DNA of 64,000 nt from DATEPR01 sp963780635 (GCA_963780635.1 CAWACW010000011.1:744001-808000); one strand, 5' to 3'. Counted from the stretch's first letter, positions 18,604 to 28,014 are shown. The notes: a model not told the origin generated them from the letters alone. Numbers and translations: made by a program.

Positions 18604-18634
18604 TCAGCGACTCATGGTCGAGGCGAGGGGGAAG

Positions 18635-20248
18635 ATGGACGCGCCCGTGCTGCGATCCGCCGCCGATCCGACGGCGGAAGCCCACCGCCGCAACGTCAAG
18701 ACGCACACCGCCCTCGCGGACGAACTGCGTGCGCGGCTGGCCGAAGCGGGCCGCGGCGGCCCGGAACGCGCCCGCCTGCGGCACGTCGAACGCGGCAAGC
18801 TGCTGCCACGGGACCGGGTGGACGCGCTGCTCGACCCCGGCTCGCCGTTCCTCGAACTGTCCGCGCTCGCGGCCACCGGCATGTACGGCGACGAGGCCCC
18901 CTCGGCGGGCATCATCACCGGCGTCGGGCGCATCGAGGGCCGTGAGTGCGTGGTCGTGGCCAACGACGCCACCGTCAAGGGCGGCACGTACTACCCGATG
19001 ACGGTGAAGAAGCACCTGCGTGCCCAGGAAGTCGCGCTGCACAACCGGTTGCCCTGCGTCTACCTCGTCGACTCCGGCGGCGCGTTCCTGCCGCGGCAGG
19101 ACGACGTGTTCCCCGACCGCGAGCACTTCGGCCGGATCTTCTACAACCAGGCCACCATGTCCGCCCAGGGCATCCCGCAGCTCGCGGCCGTGCTCGGTTC
19201 GTGCACCGCGGGCGGCGCGTACGTGCCCGCGATGAGCGACGAGGCCGTGATCGTCCGCGACCAGGGCACGATCTTCCTCGGCGGTCCGCCGCTGGTGAAG
19301 GCCGCGACCGGCGAGGTCGTCACGGCGGAGGAACTGGGCGGCGGCGACCTGCACTCCCGCGTGTCCGGCGTGACCGACCACCTCGCCGACGACGACGCGC
19401 ACGCGCTGCGCATCGTCCGCGACATCGTCTCCACGCTCGGCCCGCGCGCGGATCTGCCGTGGCAGGTCGGCCAGTCCGACGAACCGGCGGTCGACCCGAA
19501 CGAGCTGTACGGCGTGGTGCCCACCGACTCACGCACGCCCTACGACGTCCGCGAGGTCATCGCGCGGATCGTGGACGGCAGCCGGTTCGCCGAGTTCAAG
19601 AAGGAGTACGGCGCCACCCTGGTCACCGGGTTCGCCAGCATCTTCGGCCATCCGGTCGGCATCGTCGCGAACAACGGCGTGCTGTTCAGCGAGTCCGCGA
19701 TGAAGGGCGCGCACTTCATCGAGCTGTGCGACCGCCGGTCGATTCCGTTGGTGTTCCTGCAGAACATCACCGGCTTCATGGTCGGCCGCGAGTACGAGGC
19801 TGGCGGCATCGCCAAGCACGGCGCCAAGATGGTCACCGCCGTCGCGTGCGCGCGGGTGCCCAAGTTCACCGTGATCATCGGCGGCTCGTTCGGCGCGGGC
19901 AACTACTCGATGTGCGGCCGGGCGTACTCGCCGCGCTTCCTGTGGATGTGGCCCAACGCCCGGATCTCCGTGATGGGCGGCGAGCAGGCGGCCTCGGTGC
20001 TCGCCACCGTCCGCGCCGACCAACTCGAAGCGCGCGGCGAACCGTGGTCGGCCGACGACGAGGCCGCCTTCAAGGACCCGATCCGCCGGCAGTACGAGGA
20101 CCAGGGCAATCCCTACTACTCGACGGCCCGGCTGTGGGACGACGGCGTGATCGATCCGCTGGACACCCGAATGGTGCTGGGCCTCGGGTTGTCCGCCGCC
20201 GCCAACGCGCCGCTGGCCCCGGTCGGCTACGGCGTCTTCCGGATGTGA
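18635..20248 (+). CDS. accD1: acyl-CoA carboxylase beta subunit (probable methylcrotonyl-CoA carboxylase)
   Basis: A 537-residue carboxyltransferase subunit, the length typical of methylcrotonyl-CoA carboxylase beta and longer than many AccD proteins. It transfers CO2 from carboxybiotin to an acyl-CoA. Crotonase-fold motifs include GSCTAGGAYVPAMSDE in the N-terminal half and GGSFGAGNYSMCGRAY in the C-terminal half. The ATG at 18635 is favoured because GAGGGGG lies just upstream; an in-frame ATG at 18614 is the alternative. The gene starts an operon with the biotin carboxylase (7-base gap) and an acyl-CoA dehydrogenase. The set matches mycobacterial accD1-accA1-fadE19 for leucine catabolism. 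Substrate is inferred from context. Confidence 0.92.
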   Translation: MDAPVLRSAADPTAEAHRRNVKTHTALADELRARLAEAGRGGPERARLRHVERGKLLPRDRVDALLDPGSPFLELSALAATGMYGDEAPSAGIITGVGRIEGRECVVVANDATVKGGTYYPMTVKKHLRAQEVALHNRLPCVYLVDSGGAFLPRQDDVFPDREHFGRIFYNQATMSAQGIPQLAAVLGSCTAGGAYVPAMSDEAVIVRDQGTIFLGGPPLVKAATGEVVTAEELGGGDLHSRVSGVTDHLADDDAHALRIVRDIVSTLGPRADLPWQVGQSDEPAVDPNELYGVVPTDSRTPYDVREVIARIVDGSRFAEFKKEYGATLVTGFASIFGHPVGIVANNGVLFSESAMKGAHFIELCDRRSIPLVFLQNITGFMVGREYEAGGIAKHGAKMVTAVACARVPKFTVIIGGSFGAGNYSMCGRAYSPRFLWMWPNARISVMGGEQAASVLATVRADQLEARGEPWSADDEAAFKDPIRRQYEDQGNPYYSTARLWDDGVIDPLDTRMVLGLGLSAAANAPLAPVGYGVFRM

Positions 20249-20255
20249 GGCACTG

Positions 20256-22229
20256 ATGTTCGACACCGTCCTCGTCGCCAACCGCGGCGAGATCGCCGTC
20301 CGGGTGATCGACACGTTGCGCCGCCTGGGCATCCGGTCGGTCGCCGTCTACAGCGACGCCGACGCGGACGCCCGGCACGTGCGCGCGGCCGACGTGGCAG
20401 TCCACATCGGACCGGCCAAGGCCACCGAGAGCTACCTGTCGATCCGGCGGATCGTCGACGCCGCCCGCGAGACCGGTGCCCAGGCCGTGCATCCGGGCTA
20501 CGGCTTTCTTTCGGAGAACGCGGCGTTCGCCGCCGCCTGCGAGCAGGCGGGCCTGGTGTTCGTCGGCCCGCCCGTGCCGGCCATCGAGGCGATGGGCGAC
20601 AAGATCCGCGCGAAGCTCACCGTCGCCCAGGCCGGTGTGCCGGTGGTGCCGGGTCGCACCGAGCCGGACATGACCGACGAGCAGCTGGCCGCCGCGGCCG
20701 CCGAGGTCGGCTTTCCGGTGCTGCTCAAGCCATCCGCGGGCGGTGGCGGCAAGGGCATGCGGCTGGTCACGTCGGCAGCCGAGCTGCCCGAGGCGATCGC
20801 GTCGGCCCGGCGCGAGGCCACGTCGTCGTTCGGCGACGGCACGCTGCTCGTCGAGCGGTTCGTCACCCGCCCCCGGCACATCGAGATCCAGGTGCTCGCC
20901 GACACCCACGGCACCGTGCTGCATCTGGGCGAGCGCGAGTGCAGCCTGCAACGCCGCCACCAGAAGATCGTCGAAGAGGCGCCATCGCCGTTCCTGGACG
21001 AGCCGACCCGGCAGCGGATGGGCCAGGCGGCCGTGGACGCGGCCAAGGTCGTCGGCTACACCGGTGCGGGCACCGTCGAGTTCATCGTGTCCGACGACCG
21101 GCCCGACGAGTTCTTCTTCATGGAGATGAACACCCGCCTGCAGGTGGAGCACCCGGTGACCGAACTGGTCACCGGCATCGACCTGGTCGAGCAGCAGCTG
21201 CGGGTCGCGGCGGGGGAGCGGCTGACGATCGAGCCAGGTCCGCCGAACGGGCACGCGATCGAGGTTCGCGTCTACGCCGAGGACCCGGCCCGAGGCTTCC
21301 TGCCCACCGGCGGGCGAGTGCTCGCGCTGCACGAACCCACCGACCTGCTGCGCGTCGACTCGGCCCTGGTGCCCGGCCTGGTGGTGAGCAGCGACTACGA
21401 CCCGATGCTGGCCAAGTACATCGCGCACGGGCCCACCCGCGACGACGCGCTGCGCCGCCTGCGGGCCGGCCTGCGCTCGGCGGAGATCCTCGGCGTGACC
21501 ACGAATCTCGGCTTCCTGCAACGGTTGCTGGCCGACGAGGACGTCGTCGCGGGCCGCTTGGACACCGAGTTGGTGGAGCGGTCGATGGACCGGCTCGTCG
21601 TTGACGAACCGCCGGCCGACCTGCTCGTCGCGGCGGCATTGGAACGGGCGCTGGCCGCCGAGCCGGCCGGCGCCGACCCGTGGGACCTGCCCGGCGGCTG
21701 GCGGCTGGGCGAGCACGCGTGGTCCAGCTGGCTGGTCGCGGTGGCGGGCGGCGAACCGGTGGAGGTCCGGCTCCGCGGCCGGGCGGACCGGGCGTCGGTC
21801 GCGGTGGCCGACGGCGACCCGGTCACCGCGACGGCGGTCCGGGACGGCGAGGCGCTGATCCTGACCACCGCGGGCACGACCCGCCGGTTCGCGTGCGCCC
21901 GAGACGGAGCCGTGCTGTGGCTCGGCGTGGCCGGGCGGGCGTGGCCACTGACCGAAACCGGCCGACTGGCCGCGGCGAGCGCCGCCACCGGTGCCGCGGC
22001 GACCGGGCCACTGACCAGCCCGATGCCCGGCACGGTGCTCGCCGTGCGGACGTCGGTCGGCGAGCACGTCACGGCGGGCACCCCGCTGGTCGTGGTCGAG
22101 GCAATGAAGATGGAACACACCATCACGGCAGCCGTGGACGGCGTCGTGACGCAGGTGTACGTCCGGGCCGGCCAACAGGTCGCGCTGGACGAACCGCTGG
22201 CCGTCGTTGACCCGGAGGCGAACCCATGA
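20256..22229 (+). CDS. accA1: acyl-CoA carboxylase alpha subunit (biotin carboxylase-BCCP)
   Basis: A 657-residue alpha subunit. The N-terminal biotin carboxylase domain begins MFDTVLVANRGEIAVRVI and carries the ATP-grasp glycine loop SAGGGGKGM near residue 161 and MEMNTRLQVEHPVTE. A linker (BT-like) region follows, and the C-terminal biotinyl domain has EAMKMEH near residue 615, where the second Lys of the AMKM tetrad is biotinylated. It acts with the AccD product just upstream. The stop overlaps the next ATG by four bases (ATGA). Length and order agree with methylcrotonyl-CoA carboxylase alpha subunits. Confidence 0.95.
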   Translation: MFDTVLVANRGEIAVRVIDTLRRLGIRSVAVYSDADADARHVRAADVAVHIGPAKATESYLSIRRIVDAARETGAQAVHPGYGFLSENAAFAAACEQAGLVFVGPPVPAIEAMGDKIRAKLTVAQAGVPVVPGRTEPDMTDEQLAAAAAEVGFPVLLKPSAGGGGKGMRLVTSAAELPEAIASARREATSSFGDGTLLVERFVTRPRHIEIQVLADTHGTVLHLGERECSLQRRHQKIVEEAPSPFLDEPTRQRMGQAAVDAAKVVGYTGAGTVEFIVSDDRPDEFFFMEMNTRLQVEHPVTELVTGIDLVEQQLRVAAGERLTIEPGPPNGHAIEVRVYAEDPARGFLPTGGRVLALHEPTDLLRVDSALVPGLVVSSDYDPMLAKYIAHGPTRDDALRRLRAGLRSAEILGVTTNLGFLQRLLADEDVVAGRLDTELVERSMDRLVVDEPPADLLVAAALERALAAEPAGADPWDLPGGWRLGEHAWSSWLVAVAGGEPVEVRLRGRADRASVAVADGDPVTATAVRDGEALILTTAGTTRRFACARDGAVLWLGVAGRAWPLTETGRLAAASAATGAAATGPLTSPMPGTVLAVRTSVGEHVTAGTPLVVVEAMKMEHTITAAVDGVVTQVYVRAGQQVALDEPLAVVDPEANP

Positions 22230-23377
22230 TCGACAACAGGCTGGACCCCGAACAGGAAGCCCTACGCAAGACGGTCGAGGACTTCGCGCGCCGCGACGTG
22301 GCGCCGGTGATCGGCGACTTCTACGAACGCGAGGCATTCCCGTACGACATCGTGGCCGGCATGGGCCGGATGGGCCTGTTCGGGTTGCCGTTCGCGGAGG
22401 AGTACGGCGGTATGGGCGGCGACTACTTCGCGCTCTGCCTGGCGCTGGAGGAGTTGGGCCGCGTCGACTCGTCGGTCGCGATCACCCTGGAGGCGGGCGT
22501 CTCGCTGGGCGCGATGCCGCTGTACCGCTTCGGCAGCGACGACCAGAAGCGCCGCTGGCTGCCCGCCCTGTGCGCTGGCGAGCAACTGGGAGCGTTCGGC
22601 CTCACCGAACCGGGCGGCGGCTCGGACGCCGGTGCGACGATGACGACGGCGGTGCTGGACGGCGACAACTGGGTCATCAACGGCTCGAAGGCGTTCATCA
22701 CCAACTCCGGCACCGACATCACCACTCTCGTCACGGTCACGGCCGTCACCGGCACCAAGGCCGACGGCCGCAAGGAGATCTCCTCGATCATCGTGCCGTC
22801 CGGCACGCCCGGCTTCTCGGTGTCCAAGAAGTACTCGAAGGTCGGCTGGAGCGCCTCCGACACACACGAGCTGTCATTCGTGGACTGCCGGGTGCCCGCC
22901 GAGAATCTGCTCGGCGAGCGTGGTCGCGGGTACGCCCAGTTCCTGTCGATCCTCGACGAGGGGCGAATCGCCATCGCCGCGCTGTCCGTCGGGCTCGCTC
23001 AGGGATGTGTCGACGAGTGTGTGCGGTATGCGCACGAGCGCTCGGCGTTCGGACACCTGATCGGCGAGTACCAGGCGATCCAGTTCAAGATCGCCGACAT
23101 GGAGCTGCGCGCTCACACGGCGAGGCTGGCTTATTACCAGGCAGCGGCCAAGATGCTGCGGGGCGAGCCGTTCAAGAAGGAGGCGGCCATCGCCAAACTG
23201 GTCTCCTCCAACGCGGCCATGGACAACGCGCGGGACGCCACCCAGGTCTTCGGCGGGTATGGCTTCATGAACGAGTTCCCAGTCGGGCGGTTCTACCGGG
23301 ACGCGAAGATTCTGGAGATCGGCGAGGGCACCAGCGAGGTGCAGCGAATGCTGATCGCCCGTGAGCTGGGCCTCTAG
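22226..23377 (+). CDS. fadE19: acyl-CoA dehydrogenase (FadE19-like)
   Basis: A 383-residue FAD-dependent acyl-CoA dehydrogenase. Features: FGLTEPGGGSDAGA (FAD/substrate loop), WVINGSKAFITNSG, and the C-terminal GGYGFMNEFPVGRFYRD followed by EIGEGTSEVQR. The Glu of GEGT occupies the classical catalytic position of short- and medium-chain enzymes. Animal isovaleryl-CoA dehydrogenase places its catalytic Glu elsewhere, so the exact substrate is open. Operon context with the carboxylase argues for isovaleryl-CoA or another branched acyl-CoA from leucine. It starts on an ATGA overlap with accA. Its last about 60 coding bases are duplicated immediately downstream. Confidence 0.92.
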   Translation: MIDNRLDPEQEALRKTVEDFARRDVAPVIGDFYEREAFPYDIVAGMGRMGLFGLPFAEEYGGMGGDYFALCLALEELGRVDSSVAITLEAGVSLGAMPLYRFGSDDQKRRWLPALCAGEQLGAFGLTEPGGGSDAGATMTTAVLDGDNWVINGSKAFITNSGTDITTLVTVTAVTGTKADGRKEISSIIVPSGTPGFSVSKKYSKVGWSASDTHELSFVDCRVPAENLLGERGRGYAQFLSILDEGRIAIAALSVGLAQGCVDECVRYAHERSAFGHLIGEYQAIQFKIADMELRAHTARLAYYQAAAKMLRGEPFKKEAAIAKLVSSNAAMDNARDATQVFGGYGFMNEFPVGRFYRDAKILEIGEGTSEVQRMLIARELGL

Positions 23378-23479
23378 GTCTGGGGCTCCGCATCCTGGGG
23401 ATCGGCGAGGGCACCAGCGAAGTGCAGCGAATGCTGATCGCCCGTGAGCTGGGCCTCCAGGTCTGCTCCGCATCCTGGA
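23317..23479 (+). repeat. tandem duplication of fadE 3' end
   Basis: Unit 1 (23317-23399, 83 bases) spans the last 58 coding bases of fadE, its TAG and 22 bases beyond. Unit 2 (23400-23479, 80 bases) repeats this with few changes: GAG to GAA, TAG to CAG, and a 3-base deletion. A third copy begins GATCGCC and stops. The second copy has lost the stop codon. The gap from here to 23695 holds no recognisable gene. Confidence 0.85.
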
Positions 23480-23695
23480 GATCGCCCACCACGTGGGCCG
23501 TCGCCGCACTACACCCTTGACCTCGGCAGCCCGACGTCAAGATCCGCTTCGTGCGAGGGAGCGGGTGCCTGTGCACAGCTACGGGGCGCGTTGCCGGTCG
23601 CGTTGTGCTCGCGGCTGCCCGATTCGATGTGGTCTTCTCGCTTGGTCGGCTTCGTTCGGCGGCTGGCCGGGTTTCTGGTCGTCCGCACAGTGAAC

Positions 23696-23734
23696 GGCGG
23701 GGACCTGCACCACTTTCGTGGGCCGGTCCCCGCC
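23696..23734. terminator. bidirectional hairpin terminator
   Basis: Perfect 10-base arms GGCGGGGACC (23696-23705) and GGTCCCCGCC (23725-23734), loop 19 bases. It lies between the plus-strand fadE operon and the minus-strand L,D-transpeptidase stop at 23757, so it can serve both. Confidence 0.75.
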
Positions 23735-23756
23735 GTCTTCGCTTGCGCTGTACCCG

Positions 23757-25013
23757 TCAGGCCGTGGCGTTACCGGCCTGCCAGGTGGACCACGGGACCT
23801 CCCAGTCGCCGTACAGGTCCCAGATCGGGAGCTTCGGGCCGCCCGAGTTGGTCACCTCGACCACGTCGCCTACGCCCATGTGGTTGAAGAACCACTCGGC
23901 GTTGGCCTCGCTGAGGTTGATGCAGCCGTGCGACACGTTCGACGCGCCCTGCACGCCGACCGTGGCCGGGTTCTCGTGCACGAACTCACCGTCGTTGGAG
24001 ATGCGCTCCGCCCAGTACTCGGTCTCGTTGTATGCCCTCGGGTCCGGCGGGCAGATGCCGTAGCTGCACGAGTTCATCTGGACCGTCTGGTTCTTGGCCG
24101 AGATCACGTGCACACCTACGTGCGTGGGCGTCGAGGTCTTGCCCATGCTGATCGGCATGGACTTGATCAGGCTGCCGTTGTCGTAGATGTTCATCTTCTC
24201 GGTGTTGCCGTTGGCCTTGGCGATCAGGGCGTCGTGCACCTTGAAGGTGACCTGGCGGTCTTCGGCGCCGTAGATCCCGTTGCCGAAGTCCATGCCGTAG
24301 ACCTTGGCCGTCACGTTGATCGTGCTGCCTGCCTGCCAGTAGGTCTCGCCGCGGTAGTCCACCTGCGTGTCGGAGATCCAGTACCAGGCTCCGGTCTGGG
24401 CGGGCGACGTGGTCACGGTCAGGGCAGCCTGCACGGCCTTCTTGTTCGCGACCTTCTGGCTGAACTGGAACACCACCGGCTGGCCCACGCCGATGCTGGT
24501 CACCGACGTCGGCGCCGGGATCATGTTCGGGTAGGCGACCTTCGCCGGCTGCAACGTCGAGATGGTGCTGTGCTGCTGCACGGACTTGCCGTCCGCGCCC
24601 GCGCCGACCGCGTTCACCGCGTAGTTCGCGCCGTAGCCGAGGTCCTCGTTCGAGGTCCAGGACGTCTTGTCCGACGACAGTGCACCGGTGACCTGCTTGC
24701 CCGAGGCCGAGTTGGTCACGGAGACGCTGGTCAGTGTGCCGTCGGTGGCCTTCACGACGATCGGTGTCGCCGGGTTGATGTCCTTGCCCGACGCCGGCGT
24801 GATATTCACCGAGGCAGGCTCGGCCTGCGGGGTACTGGAGCCGCCCCCGGCCGTCTGCCCGGCGTTCTGCCCGCCTAGGCCGTCGTTGGTGCTGGTTCCG
24901 GTGGCACTGGGAGTGGACGAGCACGCCGCCAGCACGACTGCCGCGGCTGCCAATCCGATCACGCTGATCGCCGTCCGCCGGTGTCGGCGACTCGGTCCGT
25001 TGCCCGCCTGCAT
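23757..25013 (-). CDS. L,D-transpeptidase lipoprotein (LdtB-type)
   Basis: A 418-residue cell-wall enzyme that makes 3-3 peptidoglycan cross-links in the periplasm. The start at 25013 (MQAGNGPSRRHRR) follows AGGGGC two bases upstream; the longer frame adds a non-signal extension. A lipoprotein signal peptide ends in the lipobox VLAAC with lipidated Cys at residue 31. A Ser/Thr/Gly linker comes next, then two Ig-like domains as in mycobacterial LdtMt2-type proteins. The YkuD catalytic domain has HENPATVG, then SHGCINLSEANAEWF near residue 363 with the nucleophile Cys. The C-terminal WDLYGDWEVPWSTW resembles the capping tail of such enzymes. Divergent from tmsA. Confidence 0.95.
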   Translation of the reverse strand: MQAGNGPSRRHRRTAISVIGLAAAAVVLAACSSTPSATGTSTNDGLGGQNAGQTAGGGSSTPQAEPASVNITPASGKDINPATPIVVKATDGTLTSVSVTNSASGKQVTGALSSDKTSWTSNEDLGYGANYAVNAVGAGADGKSVQQHSTISTLQPAKVAYPNMIPAPTSVTSIGVGQPVVFQFSQKVANKKAVQAALTVTTSPAQTGAWYWISDTQVDYRGETYWQAGSTINVTAKVYGMDFGNGIYGAEDRQVTFKVHDALIAKANGNTEKMNIYDNGSLIKSMPISMGKTSTPTHVGVHVISAKNQTVQMNSCSYGICPPDPRAYNETEYWAERISNDGEFVHENPATVGVQGASNVSHGCINLSEANAEWFFNHMGVGDVVEVTNSGGPKLPIWDLYGDWEVPWSTWQAGNATA

Positions 25014-25275
25014 CTGCCCCTTACCTGTCCCTGTCCAAGTCCGCCAAGGAGACGACCGACCCCTCGGCCCCAGCATGTGGTCTCTCACCGTAAGACGTAT
25101 CCGCGCGCCGAACGTTGTCTTCCCGATTGCAGATCACACATAACGAGATGACTCCGATACGGCACCGAGACAACTCGCACGGAGCAGCCCGGCGGTCACG
25201 ATGACAGTGAGATCACACGGCCGCCGGGCGTTCGTCCAGTGACCAGAACGACGCAGGGCAATAACATCGTTGGTC

Positions 25276-26658
25276 ATGGGTGCCTACCTCGACGGAGCCG
25301 ACCTGGCCGGCCATCGCGCTGCCGTTGCGACGCTCCGTGCAGAGTACTCCGCGTTGCCCCCCGGATCTCCGGTGAGGCTGGCCAAGCCGACGTCGAATCT
25401 GTTCCGGTTTCGGGACCCCACCGGGGCCCCTGGCCTGGACGTGAGCCGCTTCGGTTCGGTGCTGTCCGTGGACCCGGAGGCGGCCGTCGCCGAAGTCGGT
25501 GGCATGACCACCTACGAGCATCTCGTGCACGCGACCCTGCCGCACGGCCTGATGCCGCTGGTCACGCCCCAGTTGAAGACCATCACACTCGGTGGCGCGG
25601 TCGCCGGACTCGGCATCGAGGCCACGTCCTTCCGCAACGGCCTGCCGCACGAGTCGGTGCTCGAGGCGGAGATCCTCACCGGCGACGGGCGGGTCGTGGT
25701 GGCCCGGGAGGACAACGAGCACGCCGAACTGTTCCGGACATTTCCGAATTCTTACGGCACTCTTGGTTACTCTCTGCGATTGCGCATCGAGCTCGAACGG
25801 GTCAAACCGTACGTCTGGCTGCGGCACATTCCGTTCGCCACGGCCGCCGAGTGCGCGTCGGCGATCGCCGAGATCTGTGGATCTCACTCGTTCGGTGGAC
25901 ACCCGGTCCACTTCGTGGACGGCACCGTCTTCGAGGCGGACCGTTGCTATGTCACGTTGGGCACATTTGTCGATCACGCTCCGTACCTGAGTGACTACAC
26001 CGGGCAGCAGGTGTTCTATCGCTCGGTCGGCGATCGGGCCGAGGACTACCTGAGCGTGCGTGACTACCTCTGGCGCTGGGACACCGACTGGTTCTGGTGC
26101 TCGAAGGTCTTCGGTGTGCAGAACCCGGCGATCCGGCGGTTCTGGCCACAGCGCTACCTTCGATCGGACGTCTACCGGCGGATGGTCGCCTTCGACCGCC
26201 GCCACCAGTTGTCCGACAAGGTCTACCGGCTGGCCAGGCAGCCTGCCCACGAGGCCGTGATCCAGGACGTCGAGATCCCGGTCGGCAGGCTGGCGGAGTT
26301 CCTGGACTTCTTCCACACCGAGATCGGCATCTCCCCGGTCTGGCTGTGCCCGCTGCGACTGCGTGGCGACCGGACCTGGCCGCTGTACCCGCTCGCACCG
26401 GACGAGCTGTACGTGAACGTCGGCTTCTGGGCCACAGTGGCACTGCGACCAGGCGATCCGGACGGCACGTACAACCGGCTGATCGAGGACAAGGTGACCG
26501 AACTGAACGGCCACAAATCGCTGTACTCGACGTCGTTCTACTCTCCGGAGGAGTTCTGGCGGCTGTACAACGGCGATGCGTACCGCAAGATGAAGCAGGA
26601 ATACGACCCGGATGACCGACTTCCCGACCTCTACGCGAAGTGTGTCGGGAACCGTTGA
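25276..26658 (+). CDS. tmsA: FAD-dependent oxidoreductase TmsA-like (10-methyl fatty acid synthesis)
   Basis: About 460 residues, an FAD-binding (PCMH-type) oxidoreductase related to DHCR24-like reductases. The FAD domain shows FGSVLSVDPEAAVAEVGG, then TPQLKTITLGGAVAGLGIE and FRNGLPHESVLEAEILTGDG; the C-terminal half is the family cap domain. The methyltransferase gene 23 bases downstream marks this as the two-gene pathway in which TmsB (BfaB) adds a methylene to C10 of oleoyl phospholipid and TmsA (BfaA) reduces it to 10-methylstearate (tuberculostearic acid). The start is uncertain: ATG at 25276 is used, with a TTG six bases earlier and no strong ribosome site. Confidence 0.85.
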   Translation: MGAYLDGADLAGHRAAVATLRAEYSALPPGSPVRLAKPTSNLFRFRDPTGAPGLDVSRFGSVLSVDPEAAVAEVGGMTTYEHLVHATLPHGLMPLVTPQLKTITLGGAVAGLGIEATSFRNGLPHESVLEAEILTGDGRVVVAREDNEHAELFRTFPNSYGTLGYSLRLRIELERVKPYVWLRHIPFATAAECASAIAEICGSHSFGGHPVHFVDGTVFEADRCYVTLGTFVDHAPYLSDYTGQQVFYRSVGDRAEDYLSVRDYLWRWDTDWFWCSKVFGVQNPAIRRFWPQRYLRSDVYRRMVAFDRRHQLSDKVYRLARQPAHEAVIQDVEIPVGRLAEFLDFFHTEIGISPVWLCPLRLRGDRTWPLYPLAPDELYVNVGFWATVALRPGDPDGTYNRLIEDKVTELNGHKSLYSTSFYSPEEFWRLYNGDAYRKMKQEYDPDDRLPDLYAKCVGNR

Positions 26659-26681
26659 GGAACGTGGGAAGGAGCGGCGTC

Positions 26682-27959
26682 ATGGGGTTGGCCGATGTCG
26701 TCACGCAGATGGTGGGACCGGACATACCGATCGAGTTGACCGCCTACGACGGCAGCAAGTCAGGCGCGGTCGGCGCGCCGGTACGACTGGAGATCCGGTC
26801 GCCGTTGGCGCTGTCGCATCTGGCGTCCGCTCCCGGTGAACTGGGCCTGGTCAGGGCGTATGTCTCTGGCGCTCTCGATGTGAAAGGCGACGTCTACACG
26901 GCGTTGGCGGGCCTGCCCGAGCTGACGATCGCCAACATCCCGCCGAGCCTGCGCGGCAAGATCGCACTGCGGCTGCTGGCCGCCAGGCTGTGGTGGCCGA
27001 CTCGGCCGCCGGAGCAGGAACGCAGGAGCAAGGCGGGCCTGTCCCGCCTCGGCTCGTTCGGGCGCAGGCACTCGAAGACCCGGGACAGCAAGGTCATCTC
27101 GCACCACTATGACGTGTCCAACACGTTCTACGAGTGGGTGCTCGGCCCGTCCATGGCGTACACGTGCGCGTGCTACCCGACCGAGGACTCCACGCTGGAG
27201 CAGGCCCAGGACCACAAGTTCGACCTGGTGGCCCGCAAGCTCGCCCTCCGGCCGGGCATGCGCCTGCTCGACGTCGGTTGCGGCTGGGGCAGCATGGTCA
27301 TCCACGCGGCGAAGCACTACGGCGTCCAGGCGCTGGGCGTGACGCTGTCGCAGGAACAGGCGGATTGGGCGCAGCGCAAGATCGCCGACCTCGGTCTGGA
27401 AGACCTCGCCGAGGTCCGTCACCTCGACTACCGAGACGTGACGGAGACGAACTTCGACGCGATCAGCTCCATCGGGCTGACCGAACACATCGGCCAGGCC
27501 AACCTGCCGTCGTACTTCAAGTTCCTCTACGACAAGCTGCGGCCCGGCGCGCGCCTGCTGAACCACTGCATCACGAGGCCGAACAGCGAGCACGAGGCCA
27601 AGACGGGCGCGTTCATCGACCGGTACGTGTTCCCGGACGGTGAACTGGAGACGTCGGGCGAGCTGGTCAGCATCATGCAGGAGACCGGCTACGAGGTCCG
27701 TCACCTGGAGAACCTGCGGGAGCATTACGCGAAGACACTGGCAGCGTGGTGCGCGAACCTGGAGGACCACTACGACGAGGCGGTACGCGAGGTCGGCATG
27801 GGCACGGCCAGGGTGTGGCGGCTCTACATGGCCGCATCGCGCCTGGGCTTCGATCGCAACGAGATCGAGTTGCACCAGATCCTCGGCGTGAAGCTCGACA
27901 AGGGCGGCCGGTCCGGCATGCCACTACGCCCGGACTGGGAACCCCCGGCAACGTTCTGA
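26682..27959 (+). CDS. tmsB: SAM-dependent fatty acyl methyltransferase TmsB-like (CFA synthase family)
   Basis: A 425-residue member of the cyclopropane-fatty-acid synthase family. The ATG at 26682 follows GGAAGGAG by seven bases. An N-terminal lipid-binding domain precedes the Rossmann methyltransferase domain, with SAM motif LLDVGCGWGSMVIHAA near residue 196 and the family active-site region ISSIGLTEHIG (Glu and His near the bicarbonate site). With the FAD enzyme just upstream, the predicted role is C10 methylenation of oleoyl chains in membrane phospholipids on the way to 10-methylstearate. A plain cyclopropane synthase remains possible, but the pairing argues against it. Confidence 0.88.
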   Translation: MGLADVVTQMVGPDIPIELTAYDGSKSGAVGAPVRLEIRSPLALSHLASAPGELGLVRAYVSGALDVKGDVYTALAGLPELTIANIPPSLRGKIALRLLAARLWWPTRPPEQERRSKAGLSRLGSFGRRHSKTRDSKVISHHYDVSNTFYEWVLGPSMAYTCACYPTEDSTLEQAQDHKFDLVARKLALRPGMRLLDVGCGWGSMVIHAAKHYGVQALGVTLSQEQADWAQRKIADLGLEDLAEVRHLDYRDVTETNFDAISSIGLTEHIGQANLPSYFKFLYDKLRPGARLLNHCITRPNSEHEAKTGAFIDRYVFPDGELETSGELVSIMQETGYEVRHLENLREHYAKTLAAWCANLEDHYDEAVREVGMGTARVWRLYMAASRLGFDRNEIELHQILGVKLDKGGRSGMPLRPDWEPPATF

Positions 27960-27971
27960 CAGGAACGAGAG

Positions 27972-28014
27972 GCGGCCGCCGAAGTCACGACGTCAAGTCG
28001 CGACCGGCGGCCGC
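27972..28014 (+). terminator. hairpin terminator after tmsB
   Basis: Perfect 10-base arms GCGGCCGCCG (27972-27981) and CGGCGGCCGC (28005-28014) with a 23-base loop, 12 bases after the tmsB stop. Confidence 0.65.

Noticed and set aside
18946..22337. Long alternative frames over accD and accA (both strands)
   Set aside because: Composition is that of frame-shifted high-GC genes; the chosen frames contain complete carboxylase motifs.
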